Notes: a model not told the origin generated them from the sequence alone. 64,000 nucleotides of DNA from Balaenoptera acutorostrata (GCF_949987535.1 NC_080075.1:620001-684000), one strand, 5' to 3'. Positions 47,301 through 59,872 are shown, counted from the stretch's first letter. Numbers and translations: made by a program.

Positions 47301-50300
47301 GGCGGGGAGGACGGTGGGCGGGGCCTGGGCTGGCAGCTGGAGGTCGGAGGCCAAGGAACCCGGAGGAGACGGTCTGTCCTGGAGAGGGAGCCGGTCGCTC
47401 CGTGCCGACAGAAAGTCCCCGGTTCTCTCCATCAGCCCCAGGAAGCTGGCTGGCCACCTGAGGCAGAGGCAACCAGGAGGCCAATCTCACCTCAGGTGCC
47501 GACCGGCCCACAAACTATTGACTCAGCCCTGAGCATCCGAGTCCAGGTCTGCTCGGCGGTCGACAGACTCCTCCGAGGTCACACCTGGCCGTGCTGTCCC
47601 TGCTTTTGTAAGTAAGGTTTTCTTGGCGCCCAGCTGCTCCTGCCCACACGGCAGCTGCAACAGAGACCACGCGGCAGCAGTCCAGCATGCTGGGAAGTCG
47701 GCCGGCCCGCCGAGGCGTCATCTGCCGTGAGGGGACAAGCCTCCAGCCTCTGCCCTCGTCCCACGGGGCCTGCAGCGGGCACCAAACGGCCACAGCTGTG
47801 CCGAAAGCGGGGCAGGCCTCCCCGGGTCACCATGAAGGGGAGCTACGGGAGAACAGCACCCCCAGACCTGCCCAGTTCAGGGGTGAAAATCTCAAAGCGC
47901 TAACGTGTTGGGGGCTGGGGGAAGGCGGTTATAGGCTACTCCTCACCCATCGGGCATCGCGAGGCTCGACTGTGAACCAACAGGTGGAGCCTTTTTCCAC
48001 CAAGAAGAGTCACAGGCGGTCTCCTCGCTCTGCTTCCCCACACACGCGTCCGCCTGCTTGGTGGTCTTTGGCCACAGGAAGGTGCCAGTAGCTACTGCAG
48101 ACCCCCCCACTTCCACGTGTGTCCACAGACGAAGGCATCGTCCTTGGCTTGGCACAAAATGCACGGCTTTCACATCCCAACGACCTGTCGCCTGCCTTCA
48201 AACAGAAGGTGCCTCCTATGGAGAGGCGGGACTCAAGAACCCGCAGCCCCGTTCAGCGTGTCTGCCTTCCCTCCACGTGTCCGTGAGCCCCCGTGTGGAG
48301 GGCCCCTGCGGGCACTGAGGGTCTGAGCACGGCTTCCGTCTCGGCCGAGCTCCCGGGCCGCCGGCCGGTGGTGGCCATGGTCGGGCCACGGCTGCAGGGC
48401 CTGGGCGTGCAGCCGCACCCGTACCGTGGTCCACGTGACGGGCCTGGGAGGGGCAGGGCCGGGCGAGGGGAGCGGGGAGGCGGGGAGGGTCCTGAGCGTC
48501 CTCATCGTCCTCATCCACAAGCCACGAGCCTCTGCAGAGGGGCCTGAAGGAGACATGGGGCACCACGGGAGCGGCCGCGGTCCCCAGTGGCCCCTCTGGC
48601 CTCGCCTGCTTCCTCCGCAGGCCCACCTCCCAGCGGCCGCAGCCTCTCCCTGCCCGGCTTGCACAAAATGCACGACTCATCCCTGCAGCACTCCCTGCGC
48701 TGAGCCGTGTCCTCGTCGCCTGGTGCGCCGGCTGGTCCCAGGGGCTGGGGTCCACCAAGAGCCCTCCTGCATCTGCCCGGGCTGCTCCTTTAGCCAAGAG
48801 CTCGCCAAACGAGAGGGAGGACGGAGGGACCCGCAGCTCACCAGGCCCAGGGTCCTGTCCCTCAGCCGCCGGCGATGGCCCGGGGCCCGGCGGTCCCTGC
48901 CCTTAACGTCGCAGCAGAACAGACACGGTCGGCAGCTGACGTGGTGGACAAGACGCCCGGGCCGGGCGGCCAGTGTTCTCATCCCTGCAGCCAGCGAGGG
49001 ACAGCACTGCCCACGTCTGCAGAGAAAGCTCTTCTTGTGCAACGTCCTCAACGATGAGACGGTTTAGTCGTCTCGTGCTCGCTTGGTTTTTTTTTTTTTG
49101 CTCCTGACAAGGCACAGAATTACCTTTGTAACTTTCTGAAAATGCTAAACACAAGCCCAGGCTCCCCGCGGGCAATGTGCGCAGGAGCCTGGAGGTGGGC
49201 TGACAGCGGGAAGCCCGGCGCGTCAGTGCCCGCACTTTCCGCTTAGAGCCTGTCCTGGGCCGACCCAAGAGGAGGTGGTGAGAGGGGCTGCAGGCCACCC
49301 CACACACAGGTGGATGCGTTGAAAGACGCCCGGAAGCTTCCAGGAGGACTCTTAGAATTCACTCCTCAGACGCTAGAGAAATGCTCCCTTTTGATGTTCT
49401 CGCTGCTGAATTTCAAACACTCCCCTTTTCTCTGATTTTAAAGCATGTCTTTCTGATCTCAAGGGCTTCTGTTGGCTTATTTGAAGCTGGCCTGTAAGCC
49501 ATGGTCTCTCTGAAGCTGAGAAACACCGAGTCTGGTGAGAGCCTGCCGTTGGCTGGACGAGGCCAGAGCCTGCTGGGTGCAGGTCCCGCCCACAGCCGTC
49601 CACGGACGGCAGGCACAGAGACGCCGGCTTCAGCTTCCGTGGGTCACCTTTGTGCTCCGAGGTTGCCGGCCTCTGCGTTGAGCAGTTAAAGCTTACAGAC
49701 AACACGGAGCCTGCAGGGAAATGGTGCCGTGGGCTGTTCCCAAACACCCGAGCTCCCCCTGGGTGCCCTGGACCCCACTTCCCACTCCCATCCCCACTGT
49801 GCAGAGCCAGGCTGGAGGACTTGCTTTGGCCACTGAACATCTCCACGCGGGAGCCTGTAGGGGCCAGTGCACCAGTGGCCACATCCCACCCCTGCCACGG
49901 CAGTGGGGACACTGCCGCCCGGGGCTGGGCCATTGTCCCTGCACAAGGCCGGGAGGTCAGAATTTTAGCGTCCCTGGGTCACGTGGTCTCTTCACAACCA
50001 CCAGCCCTGCTGTTGTGGCCTGAGCACAGCTGGGCAGACAACATGCAAGTCAGCATGTGTGGCTCTGCCCCAGCAAGGCTTCTATCTACCGAACAGGTGG
50101 CAGGCGGGCTTGGCCCACGCAGCTGCGGGTGTCGGGATGAGGGCGCAGCGCCCCCCGCCTGTGGCGGATGTGCGGCGTGCGCAGGAAGCAGGCCTGGAGG
50201 ATTGGGGCTGCCCGTTCCGGGGCATAACTGGCCACGCTGCCCAGCCCGGGAGCTCCTTGCACCCCCTGGGGCTTCCCAGGCAGCGGGGGGGGGGGGGGTG

Positions 50301-52164
50301 ACCTGGGTCACCTGGTGACAGGCCGCTCTGAGCTGTGGGCAACCATCTCCTGCTTTGACCCGCGACCTCAGCAAGCACACATTTGGACTCTGAGCAGTGG
50401 AGCTGGCCTAGACAGCCTCTCTCCCCGTCCCCTCCTGGGAGCCCTCCCTCCCCAGCAGCAAGGCGCCCGCGGTGCTCCGCTGCTCATGAGGACCTCGGCC
50501 GAGGCCGGACTTCTCCAAACGGCAGGGGGGGATGATTCATCAGGGTGGGCATCGGAGGCCCAGCCCGACCTCGCTCCCCTGGGAGCCCCGCTGCCTGTGG
50601 TGGACGCGCCGCGTGCGGGAGCAAGCCGGCCACCTCACAGCTGCGCCCTCTCGGCAGCCGGCGGTGTGGGCCCTGAGCCCGTGGGAGCCGTCACGGGGGG
50701 AGGTCAAGTGGCATCCTGGGGCCACGGTGTTTTCACGCTCAGACCATTCAGAATGCAGCACGGCTGACTCGGGTCCCACGGCCACCCGAGGAGAGACGGC
50801 CGGGTGGGGGTCAGGAGCCAGGACACGGCACACGGGGTGGACGACACCCCGTCCCTGCCCAGGCCCTCCGAGTCCAGGGGTCGGGGAGAAGGCCACGAAT
50901 ACAAGCGACAAAGGCAAAACAGTCCACGGCGGATGCGGGGGGAAAACCCTGCGGGCGGGTGCTGAGCGGGACGCAGGCCTTTCTGTGCTGTGGGCGCGTG
51001 TCTGTGCCGCATCCACGTGTCTGTGCTGCGAGGTGGAGGAGGGACGAGCGCGGGGAGGAGCAGGAACAGCCGCGGGGGGAGGGGGGAGCCAGGCCAGCAC
51101 GGGCGCACAGGTGCAGGGCCGGTGCGGGCGGCGCAGGGGAGAGCGGTGGAGATGCTGGAAGGACGGCAGGGTGGTGGCCTAAGTCTGAAGGGCTTCTCAG
51201 GCCACGCTAAGAGCTCAGAGCTCCTGTGAGGCCACGGGCACCTCCAGGAGCGCCCAGGTGAAGGTCAGCGTGACCGCAGGGCCGAGGGGCAGCCAGAGGC
51301 AGGCGGCTGGAGTGTCTGAGGATGCAGACCCAGAAGGTGGCGCCGGAGGTGGGGGCAGAGGGGGCGGGGTCGGCCTCTGGGTCCCACCCATGAGCACGGA
51401 CTACGCTGGCACCTGCCATTCGCCGCCCTGGTGGCTGGCCCTCAACTCGCAGGCGCTCAGCACCACCCCTCCTGTCTCCTGACAGGTGAATTAAACGGGT
51501 CCACAGACAGGTTGCAAACTGCTTCCCTTGACCTCTCACCCTTTCTGACGACGCCCACTAAAGTCCTGAGCCGGGTCACAACTTTCACTTCGAGTGTAAC
51601 TGCGGGAAAATGGGTCCCAGGGCCCGGTCATCTCATTCCTGGCTCCGACACTTCGTCTCTCGATTGACTGGCCTGTCGCGCGGCAAGCAGGACCAGCGTG
51701 GACTCGGCACCAGCCTGGCTCCGGGGCTGCCGGGTCTGGTTGGCTGAGAGCAAGGTGCCCCCTTTGCTTCCCTGGTGGACGGAACCAGTGCCCCGTCCCA
51801 CAGAGGAGGGCTCTGTACACGCATGGTCACTTCTGGTTCTGTCCACAGGGAGCACGTCAGCCAGTGTCACGAGATGCTGAAGACACAGCAGCGCTAACCC
51901 AGACTTTCTCCCGAGGCAGAGGGCTGAGGCGGGCTGGGACGGGACCTTGAGAGGCTGAGTCACGGGCACTTGAGAAGCACCTCACATCCCCCTGGGCTGT
52001 CTGAATGCTGGTTGAGACCAAGACACACCTCCCACCAGGGCTTCGGGGGCCCTGAGGCGGGGACCCCAAAAGGCACTGTTGCCTGGCCTCCCTCACACCC
52101 ACCGGGGACCAGGGGACGGGGAGCAAGCGGAGCTGAGGAGGGAGCCCCGCCCCAGCGACGTTAC

Positions 52165-52518
52165 CTGGGTGGGAGCGCTGCGGGATAGGTGCGCCAGGTC
52201 CCCGATCCTGGCCGCGGCCCGGGGGTCGCTGGAGCTGATCAGCACGGGCGCGCTGATCTCCATGGAGCGCCTGTGGCTGGCGGCCTGTGTGGACTTGTGC
52301 GTCACGCTGAGCGCTGTGAAGGAGTGCCGCTTCTTGGCATTCTTCTTACTGTCCACACGCCGCTGGAAGGCGCTGACCGCTCCCGTGCTGCCTGAAGTGG
52401 GACCCGGGGCTGCGCTGGCCCCTGTGCCGGGGTCAGAGGGCACAACGGCGAGGCAGCCGGACGCTGAGGCCGGGCCCAGCCTGTCCATCTCCATCAGCTG
52501 CTTGGCGGCGGCGTTGAG
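52165..52518 (-). CDS. SH3RF3: SH3RF3 exon: linker with Rac-binding-type region (354 bp, phase 0-0)
   Basis: This exon encodes 118 codons starting LNAAAKQLMEMDRL and ending DLAHLSRSAPTQ. The acceptor is a pyrimidine tract ending in CTTAG at 52520-52519, and the donor is CAG|GTAACG at 52164. It starts and ends on codon boundaries. It begins just after the position where SH3 domain 2 ends in the family (usually ...SYVE then a Leu/Phe-Asn-x-Ala-Ala-Lys-Gln-Leu stretch). After a Gly/Ala/Pro/Ser-rich spacer (about residues 15-48) come a basic KKNAKKRHSFTAL motif and MEISAPVLISSSDPRAAARI, both hallmark POSH-family segments. In SH3RF1 the matching part is the mapped Rac-binding region and carries an Akt-phosphorylated serine; a similar role here is inference. 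The spacer looks fast-evolving, while the second half is highly conserved. Because the exon is frame-neutral, it could be skipped without a frameshift. Confidence 0.95.
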
Positions 52519-55267
52519 CTAAGGAGAGAGGGGAGAGGCAGGCGTCAGTGGACAGCAGCTGCACCCCACGTCCGGTCTTCCGCTCGCGCCTCAAAGCCAC
52601 CAGTGCGTTCAAGCTGCCAGGCCCTTCCAACAGCACGTCCAGTATGAACGGTGCGGAGAAAACACAGCGAAGGCCAGGGCGGCATCTGGACATTCTACTG
52701 GAAAGCTGTGCTTTCCAGGGGCTGCTCCCTTCTCCCCACTTTGGCCGAGTGGGGCTGCCTGGGAAACACCCAGAGGGGGTACCCAGGGTGGGAGCGGCCC
52801 CCATGTGCTCCCCACCTCGTGCACCAGCAGGACGCAGCTTCCCCGGCACGCGGCCACCCTAGGCTGACCGGACTCACGGTGGAGAGGCCTCAGGCTGCCG
52901 GCAGAGCCCTGCCCGCAAGGTCCGGGGAGGGGGCAGAACAAGGGCCCTCCTGGAACAAGACACACCTGTAGACCAGGTGGGGACAGTGGGGTCCAAGGGA
53001 AGCAAAACCAGAGACCAGGGTGCGAGCTCAGTGCTGGCGCTGGGTCACCGTCCCAGGTGCCAGTGTGAGGAAGGGTTTAAAGCCTTTGTGGGGCGGGGGC
53101 GGTGCTGGAAGGACACACTGGATCCTGACAGGAGCAGGAGAGGAAGCGTGTGTGCCAAGGGAACCTTCAAGGGCACGAGGTCCCTGCAGGCAGGTGAAGG
53201 CCACGTGGTGCCGGCTGTGGATCTGCAGGGCGCCTGGTGCAGGCGCCGTGCCACGTCCTCCTGGGAGCCTGGAGCCGTGGGCCAGGCCGGGAAGGGCCCC
53301 TCGGCCCTGCAGGTCATCCCTCGCATACCGACCGGGGTTTGCGGCTGGCAGCATCTCGATGAGTTAAAACCGAACAAAAGCAGCACCGCTGGATTTGCGC
53401 AGCGAGAGGGAGGGATGCCCTGTGTCCACAGGCCAAGTCGATCACAGGCGCTGGGTGTGCAGCCGTCTTCAGACGGCTCAGGCACAGGCTGTCAGCATTT
53501 CCACTACAAACTCCTGTCCTTCGCGGGGGTTTGTAAAACTCACTCCAGGCCCCAAACCGTGTGATCTAAGTCCAGGATTAGCCCTGAAACGCTGCCTCCA
53601 ATCAGGCTCAGCTGTCTCGCTCTGCTTTCAGGCTTTATTCATTTGCCCCGTCAGCAGTGCTGCTCGGAGAGCAAGCCGGTGCCCAAGCCCCTCCCTCGCA
53701 GCCTTTGGGGGCCCTGTGACCCCCGCGGGCCGGCCTCCTTCACCCCGTGTTCTGCGCCCGCCTGCAGGGCCAACAGAAGAGCAGAAGCAGGAAGCGCCAG
53801 GCATGACGCCTTTGCTTATGGGCACCAGAACCCGGTCTAGACCTGCTTCCACGTGGCAGGCTTCCGTACAGAAATAAGGGCACCGACGACGCCCCTGGGT
53901 TCAAATAATCCCATTCGTCCCCAGAGCAGCAGGCCTGGAGTCCCTCACTCAGGCCCCGGGGACCCTGCTGAGTCAGTATCAGACACCGCAATTTCAGGAT
54001 CAGGAAATCCAGGCACAGGCTGGCAGTGTGCACATGTCCAGACCTGAGCAGGCAGGTCACCAGACCACTGGTTCTGTCCAGAGGGCTCTAGACTGAACGG
54101 AACCTTTAAAACAGGAGTAAGACTGGAAAGCCAGGCCCAGGGGAAGACGTCAGGGATAAGAGCGATCGGTGGGACGCGCCCAGCGGTTTTCAAGGAAAAC
54201 AACAGGGAACAGGCGAGCACGCCGACCCCTTCGCCCTGACCCAGGGGGAGGACTGTGGTCCCCACACGTCCGCACAGGAGCAGCGGGCCGTGACCGCGCC
54301 CTGGGGAGCGATGTGTGCCCTCCCTTCCGGGACTCAGGGGCTGGAGGACAGGGCTTAGACGTAGGGACAGCACGTGTCTCTGAGCCCTGCCGCCCGTCTG
54401 GTCAGATCCAGCTGCACTTCAGTGGGCGCTGCCACCCGGGAGCCTTTCAAGACGCAGATTCCGGCTCAACAGGCCTGGGGTGGTGCCCATATCTCTGCAT
54501 TTCCACAGCCCCCAGAGACCCTGCCGCTCTCAGGAGAGCCAGCTTCAGAGTGGAAGCCCCCGCCCCGTGAAGCATCCACGTGACCCTGGACGGCGGCTCT
54601 GCTGGCACTTCCTTTAATCTGCTCCTCCCGGCCGGGGGCTGAGGACAGCACAGGTCGTCACGCTGGCAGGCGGCTGTTATTCCTCAGAGCTTCACAAACT
54701 CGGCAGCTGGCGAGGAACGGTCTTCACCCGCCCGAAGCTTCTGTGAGGAGACACTGCAGGAGCACCCCTTCGCTGACAGGGGCAGGCAGGCAGCTGATGG
54801 GCATTTTGATCAGTGCTGCTTGGGTGTAAAACACTCTGCTTTTCACCAACTAAACCGTCTGTGGGGTGGTGAGAATGGAGCCCCAGCTCCCCTCCCCCTC
54901 CCAAAGGCTGTATCTGGGGCACAGCTGGAGCCCCGGGCACCAAGCCTCTCGACAGCTGGCCGGGCTGGTTGAGCGTAGGTGGCCTGCTGATGACCACCGG
55001 CCAAGCACGTCGGACCGAGAGCCGCTGTCCCCCCCAAAGGCTCGTGTGACCCTTACGCCAAGTGAGCAAGTCCCAGGCGGCAGTACCACCGCTCACGCCT
55101 CTCTTCTCCATCTCGCCGGACACACCACGGCTCCCCTCACGCACGGCATGGGGGTGCTTGTCCAGCCCTGCAGCATCTTCAGGGTCCAGTGAGGTATACC
55201 TGTGCCTTTGGCAGTTAGAGGGGTTGGGTTCATTTTGGAGATTCAAATGTCTTTAAAAATCAGACCT
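52519..55267. other. SH3RF3: SH3RF3 intron upstream of the 52-kb exon
   Basis: Starts with the acceptor of the 52-kb exon. The preceding exon (end of SH3 domain 2) was looked for and not found. Contains a MER5-like fragment near 54410. Otherwise unique GC-rich sequence. Confidence 0.6.
54410..54520 (+). repeat. MER5A-like DNA transposon fragment
   Basis: TGCACTTCAGTGGGCGCTGC, GACGCAGATTCCGGC, CAGGCCTGGGGTGGTGCCCA and CTCTGCATTT follow the MER5A (hAT-Charlie) order with substitutions. Confidence 0.5.
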
Positions 55268-55569
55268 GGGCTTCCCTGGTGGCGCAGTGGTTGAGAGTCT
55301 GCCTGCCAATGCAGGGGACACGGGTTCGGGCCCTGGTCTGGGAAGATCCCACATGCCACGGAGCAACTAGGCCCGCGAGCCACAACTACTGAGCCTGCGC
55401 GTCTGGAGCCTGTGCTCCGCAGCAAGAGAGGCCGCGATAGTGAGAGGCCCACGCACCGCGATGAAGAGTGGTCCCCACTTGCCACAACTAGAGAAAGCCC
55501 TCGCACAGAAACGAAGACCCAACACAGCCATAAATAAATAAATAAATAAATAAATACAATTAAAAAAAA
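55268..55569 (+). mobile_element. CHR-type SINE, full length
   Basis: Starts GGGCTTCCCTGGTGGCGCAG, with the B-box region GGTTCGGGCCC, the extended body and a (TAAA)n tail. The target-site duplication is AAAAATCAGACCT at 55255 and 55570. Confidence 0.96.
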
Positions 55570-56530
55570 AAAAATCAGACCTTTTTTTGGCACGAAAATT
55601 AGGTCACGTGAATTCTCACACTGGGAGGCCAGCTACAGCTACTGAGGTTCGGGCGGGGAGGTTCTGTTCCCTTCCTTTTGTTACAAGCATGTGCCGGTGA
55701 CCTCGCGGGCCTGCTAGCAGCCCCAGCCTGTGTTTAGCGGGACGCCGAACGTGAGACGTCTGTAACACCAGGTGCAAGGTGTCCCCACCCACTGCAGGGT
55801 GTGTCCTACACCTGCTGTGGGACAGGCCCCCACGTGGGAGGAGGTTCCCATCCTTCGAGTTAACATTTCACACAGTGGGCAGCGAGGCCGGGGGCCCTGA
55901 GGGTGTGGCGGAATCACAGGACGACCGCCCCTGGCTGCCTCCCCGCCAAGCCCCCGCCGCCCCCCGCGTTCCCACTCGAGCCTGCTCTGTCCCCATGTGC
56001 CCGAGGTGACGAACGAGCCTGCAGTTCTGCTGCCGAAGTGAACAGGCGAACTGAGGCCGCTCTCCGGCACCTGAGGTTAAACGAGAAACATCCATCCACT
56101 AAGGCCAACGCGGGCCAACACCGGAGCCGCACACAACTGCCTCGTATTGCAGGAAAAGGCTGATTAGAGGCAAGGATTTGGGGAGAGATGATGTCTAAAA
56201 ATGGAAGCGGGGAGGGGCAAATGGCATTCACTTCAGCCCCCATCACCCCGGGCTGGACAAAGCCCACCTCTGCCAGCCGCCAGGTGCTCCCCATGAGGGG
56301 TGGACCGCCGTCCGCCAGCCTGCGGCCCAGCTGTCCTGCCAACGCGGCCCTGCTCTGAGGCGCCCCCTCCTCCTGGGCTCACCCCGCCTGCGGGAACGCG
56401 GCCGCCCTCTTCGCCCTGAGCCCCTCCGCAAGGTGCATCTGAAAGCCAAGGGCCCCAGATTGGAGGTTCCAAGGTTCCTGAAGGACCTGTGGTAATTCCC
56501 CCTGAAGATGAACTTAAAGGAGACAAAGGC
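55570..56530. other. Intron sequence between two CHR SINEs, no gene seen
   Basis: Unique GC-rich sequence between the SINEs at 55268 and 56531. Open frames on both strands lack domains. No exon of SH3RF3 was recognised. Confidence 0.5.
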
Positions 56531-56898
56531 AGGGCTTCCCTGGTGGCGCAGTGGTTGAGAATCTGCCTGCTAATGCAGGAGACACGGGTTCGAGCCCTGG
56601 TCTGGGAGGATCCCACATGCCGCGGAGCGGCTGGGCCCGTGAGCCACGGCTGCTGAGCCTGCGCGTCTGGAGCCTGTGCCCCGCAGCAGGAGGGGCCGCG
56701 ATGGTGAAAGGCCCGCGCACCGCGATGAAGAGCAGTCCCCGCACCGCGATGAGGAGTGGCCCCCACTTGCCGCAACTAGAGAAAGCCCTCGCACGAACCG
56801 AAGACCCAGCACAGCCAAAAATAAATAAATAAATAAATAAAATAAATAAATTAAAAAAAAAAAAAATGTACGTCCAAAAAAAAAAAAAAAAAAAAAAA
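56531..56898 (+). mobile_element. CHR-type SINE, full length with two A-tracts, CpG-rich
   Basis: Starts GGGCTTCCCTGGTGGCGCAG with an intact GGTTCGAGCCC B-box region. It retains many CpGs and duplicates a short piece of its body (CACCGCGATGAAGAG at 56718, then CACCGCGATGAGGAG at 56742). The tail is a (TAAA)n stretch, an A-run, a short TGTACGTCC spacer and a second A-run of about 26. The target-site duplication is AAAGGAGACAAAGGC at 56516 and 56899. Retained CpGs and the long A-tract suggest a comparatively recent insertion. Confidence 0.96.
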
Positions 56899-57957
56899 AA
56901 AGGAGACAAAGGCTGTTTTCCAGCAAAAGAGGGGGGCACAGGGCACCACTTCCTGTGCACATTCTAGGGAACTGAGCGGGGCGAGGTCCCCAGGGACGTG
57001 TGGCTGGGGGCTGCCTGGGCGCTTGCAGGGCACTTCTGACCAAGGTGACCAGTCCCACAGGGCCCTTTTGCCTTCAGGAGGCCACGGAAGTCCTTACTGA
57101 GGAAGGAGGGGCCTGCTGACACCCGGGGAGGAGACAGGAGGTGGGAGCCCTGGGTGTCCAAGGAGGAACAGCAGGCAGAGGGGCCGGAGAGACACGTGGT
57201 TGGGAATGGGGGCCAGGGGTCAGCGGGGCCGGGGCCCGGCTCTCCTCTGTGTGGGTGGAAGGCATGCAGGACTCCAGCGGGAGGACCCCCTGACTTCTGT
57301 CAATTTTCCAACAATGTCGTTGGAAAATTCTCACAATTTAATGAAGAAAGCAACAGAAATAGTGATGCAGCACCATCCCAAATTTGTTCACAATGTATGT
57401 AAATTTACACGTAGAAAAGAATAAAGAGAACAACAGCACGCTCACAACGTTTCTGTTCATTCTTCTCCTACACGTGTATTTTATTCACATTTACTGGTAG
57501 GATTATGGGTGACTCTGATTTTCCTCTTCACACTTTTCTGAATTTCCCTGTTCTGAACAATAGCCAGGTGTATCCGGAAGTCATTAAAAACAAAACGAGC
57601 AGATTAGGCTGGGACAGCGTCCGATGTATGGTGAGACTTCCCAGGCCGCGGTAGTACCATGTTTTTTCCACTTCGTACAGAGCCTGAGGTGCCGTAAGAG
57701 ACCTTGCTGCTCCCCAGTTTAGATGCAGTGGCTTTGGGAGCCGAGGTTCCACGGCGATCCGGCACCGGTTTCCTCCCCGTGGGTGGCTTGGTTAGGAGCC
57801 CGGCTGGGGGGTCTCTACGGGGAGCACAGGCCTCAGAGGGCTCACCCCCGGCACCACACTCCCACGGGGGCCACAGGGCTGTGGAGAGCTCAGAGGCGGA
57901 CAAGAACCTACCAGCCAAGCGGGGGGAAGGCTGAGAGAGGCGGCCCGGGCAGGCCGG

Positions 57958-57985
57958 CCCCCCCCTCCCCCCCCCCCCCCCCCCC
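57958..57985. repeat. Poly-C tract (8 C, T, 19 C)
   Basis: A 28-base run broken by one T. The minus strand is poly-G and could form a G-quadruplex. Its length in an assembly is error-prone. Confidence 0.9.
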
Positions 57986-58318
57986 GGGAATGCTCGCCTG
58001 TGAGTGCTCTGGGGTGGGGGAGGACGCCACTGCGGGTCCGTCTTCTTAAGCAGGTGGAGCTCAGGCCTGGGGGCTCCCCTCCCTGCTCCCAGCTGGCACA
58101 GGGCGGCAGTTCTAGACCAGGGGCCAAGCCCTCGGGCGGGCGGGAGGCCCAGGTCTATGCTTGAGGGCGAGGCGCTAGCGAGCTCCACTGCCTCTGGATC
58201 TGACCCATGTTCCTCCACTGAGATTTGTTGGTAATGAAGTTAGCACTTAAATTTCCATCTCTTAGACTTTCATCTTTCTCTCAGCTGGATCTGAGAACAG
58301 GGTAGGAAGACTTCTCTG

Positions 58319-58408
58319 GGGACTTCCCTGGCGGTCCAGTGGTTAGGACTCTGCGCTTCCACTGCAGGGCCCGGGTTTGATCCCTGGTTGGGAAACTAAG
58401 ATCCCACA
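58319..58408 (+). mobile_element. CHR-type SINE head (short form), decayed
   Basis: GGGACTTCCCTGGCGGTCCA, then CTCTGCGCTTCCACTGCAGG, the B-box area GGTTTGATCCC and GGAAACTAAGATCCCACA. The match fades after about 58408. Confidence 0.88.
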
Positions 58409-59872
58409 AGAAGAAGAAAGCCTCTGCAACTAAAAGCTCAAGGACAACTCAATAAACTCTCCCCAAAACTTACATATTTAAGAACATATTAACATAGGAA
58501 CAGTGTTGCAAATTTAGCAATAAGAAGTCCTAACAAGAGCAGGTTTCAAACACACGTTCGTCCCCCTTTAAATACAAAGGTTTACAGAAGTGTGAATTAA
58601 CCCCCGGGGATCATTTCTCTGTAGCCGGTCCTGAGCCGAGCCTCAGCCATCAGTTCCCACGTGGGGAGCTGGGCGTCACGGCCCAGCCTTCCGATCTGAA
58701 TCTGCACCCCCGCCCGGTGACTGCAGGTGACCGGTGCAGCCCCCTGAGAGCCCAGGCTGGCTGCTCTGGCCTGGCCCACACGCACGCCGCCACCTTGGCC
58801 TTGGCCTCCAGCAGGACTTGAAGCCCGATTATTCCCGCGGAGGCCCCGCCCTGCACAGTTCACAGATCCTCATTCTCCAAATGACAGTGTTCCTTCATTC
58901 GGAATGAAACGAGAAACTGTTCCAAATGGCTTTTTAAAGGATCAAAGATTTTCTTCCTTATCCATACAACAGCCTCAAAGACAACACCCTCGCAGTAGAA
59001 TACAATTTTGCGAGGAGACTCGAGGGCTCCTACTGCCCGCAACGTGGGGCTGGACATGCCGTCACGGGAAACGAGGTCCCCATGCGGCCCTCACGGCACC
59101 AGCACCGCTCCACGCCTGGCACCCAGGCCCAAGGAGGGGGAGGCCATCACCCCGCGGCACAGACCGGGAGCCGAGGCCGGGAGGAGCGCGGGCTGGGCCC
59201 CCAGCCGCCTCTGTGCCCAGGCACGGCCTGTGGGCTGCAGGGAGGAGCCCGGATTTACTCTGAGAGCCACGGGCCCCCCGGGGGCTGTAGGCAGGAGTGA
59301 GGCCCGAGTCACCTTCATGGAGACGGTCTGGTCCACGTGTGACAACGGACCCTGGGGAGGTGAGATCGCTGGAGGGTAGACTGGGAGATGGTGACAGATG
59401 ACAGGGCTGCTCTCAGGGGCCCAAGACCCAGCACAGCTGAAAACTTTCCGCCTAGAAGGTTCTCTCTACGTTCGTTTTACGCTATCAACCCCAAGGTAAA
59501 GGCAGGGCTAGAAATGAAGGACACGGCTTGGGGGTGGTCAGTGGACAGAGGCCCAAAGGCCGTGTCCTGAGCAGGGCGGGGATGTGGACTCACCCACTTG
59601 CGGTGCGTGCAGCGAACTCGAAGGTCAGGCCGGCCTCCCGCGGCCCCCGCCCCCACCCCCCCACCTCGGCCCGCTGCTCCTCCCCCCTCCCCTCCTGCCC
59701 CCAGGGGGCTTCTCTGAGGGGCCCTCTGAGCAGGAGGGCCCGTTACAGTCCCTGCCCCAGCCTCCCGGCCCCTCTCAAGCTCTGTCTGCACAGAGGATAC
59801 ACTGCCCTCTAGGCTTCATCTTCTCTTCATCCTTCTCTCGTCCAACGAGAACGTGGGTTTCAAGATGATTCT

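Larger units (their letters stand above)
41698..52164. other. SH3RF3: SH3RF3 intron (10,467 bp), mostly unique GC-rich sequence
   Basis: Bounded by GTAACG at 52164 downwards and TTTCCAG at 41698 upwards. Contains the MaLR-like LTR and a MIR fragment (listed separately), a T-run at 49087-49099 and a run of 14 G at 50285-50298. Many long open frames on both strands reflect GC content. None shows a domain or consistent splice signals. Confidence 0.7.
16704..52518 (-). other. SH3RF3: SH3RF3 (POSH2) gene body, internal part, five coding exons
   Basis: Five minus-strand exons joined in silico give one uninterrupted frame of 371 codons. It matches, in order, the linker after SH3 domain 2, the third SH3 domain and the Pro/Ser-rich linker of SH3RF3 as I recall it from other mammals. 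Introns between them are 10,467, 10,853, 1,454 and 11,928 bp, all GT-AG. SH3RF3 is known as a RING E3 ubiquitin ligase and Rac/JNK scaffold of about 880 residues, so roughly two fifths of the protein is here. SH3RF1 and SH3RF2 are less likely, because the third SH3 and its flanks ([30 protein letters not shown]) read as SH3RF3. I did not find the RING, first, second or fourth SH3 exons, which should lie outside the window. Confidence 0.93.

Noticed and set aside
48216..49067. Overlapping open frames of about 190-210 codons on both strands
   Set aside because: Same GC effect. Frames on opposite strands are equally long and neither resembles a known protein.
50990..51229. Cys/Arg-rich small open frames
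   Set aside because: Short, GC-driven, without a signal peptide or family resemblance.
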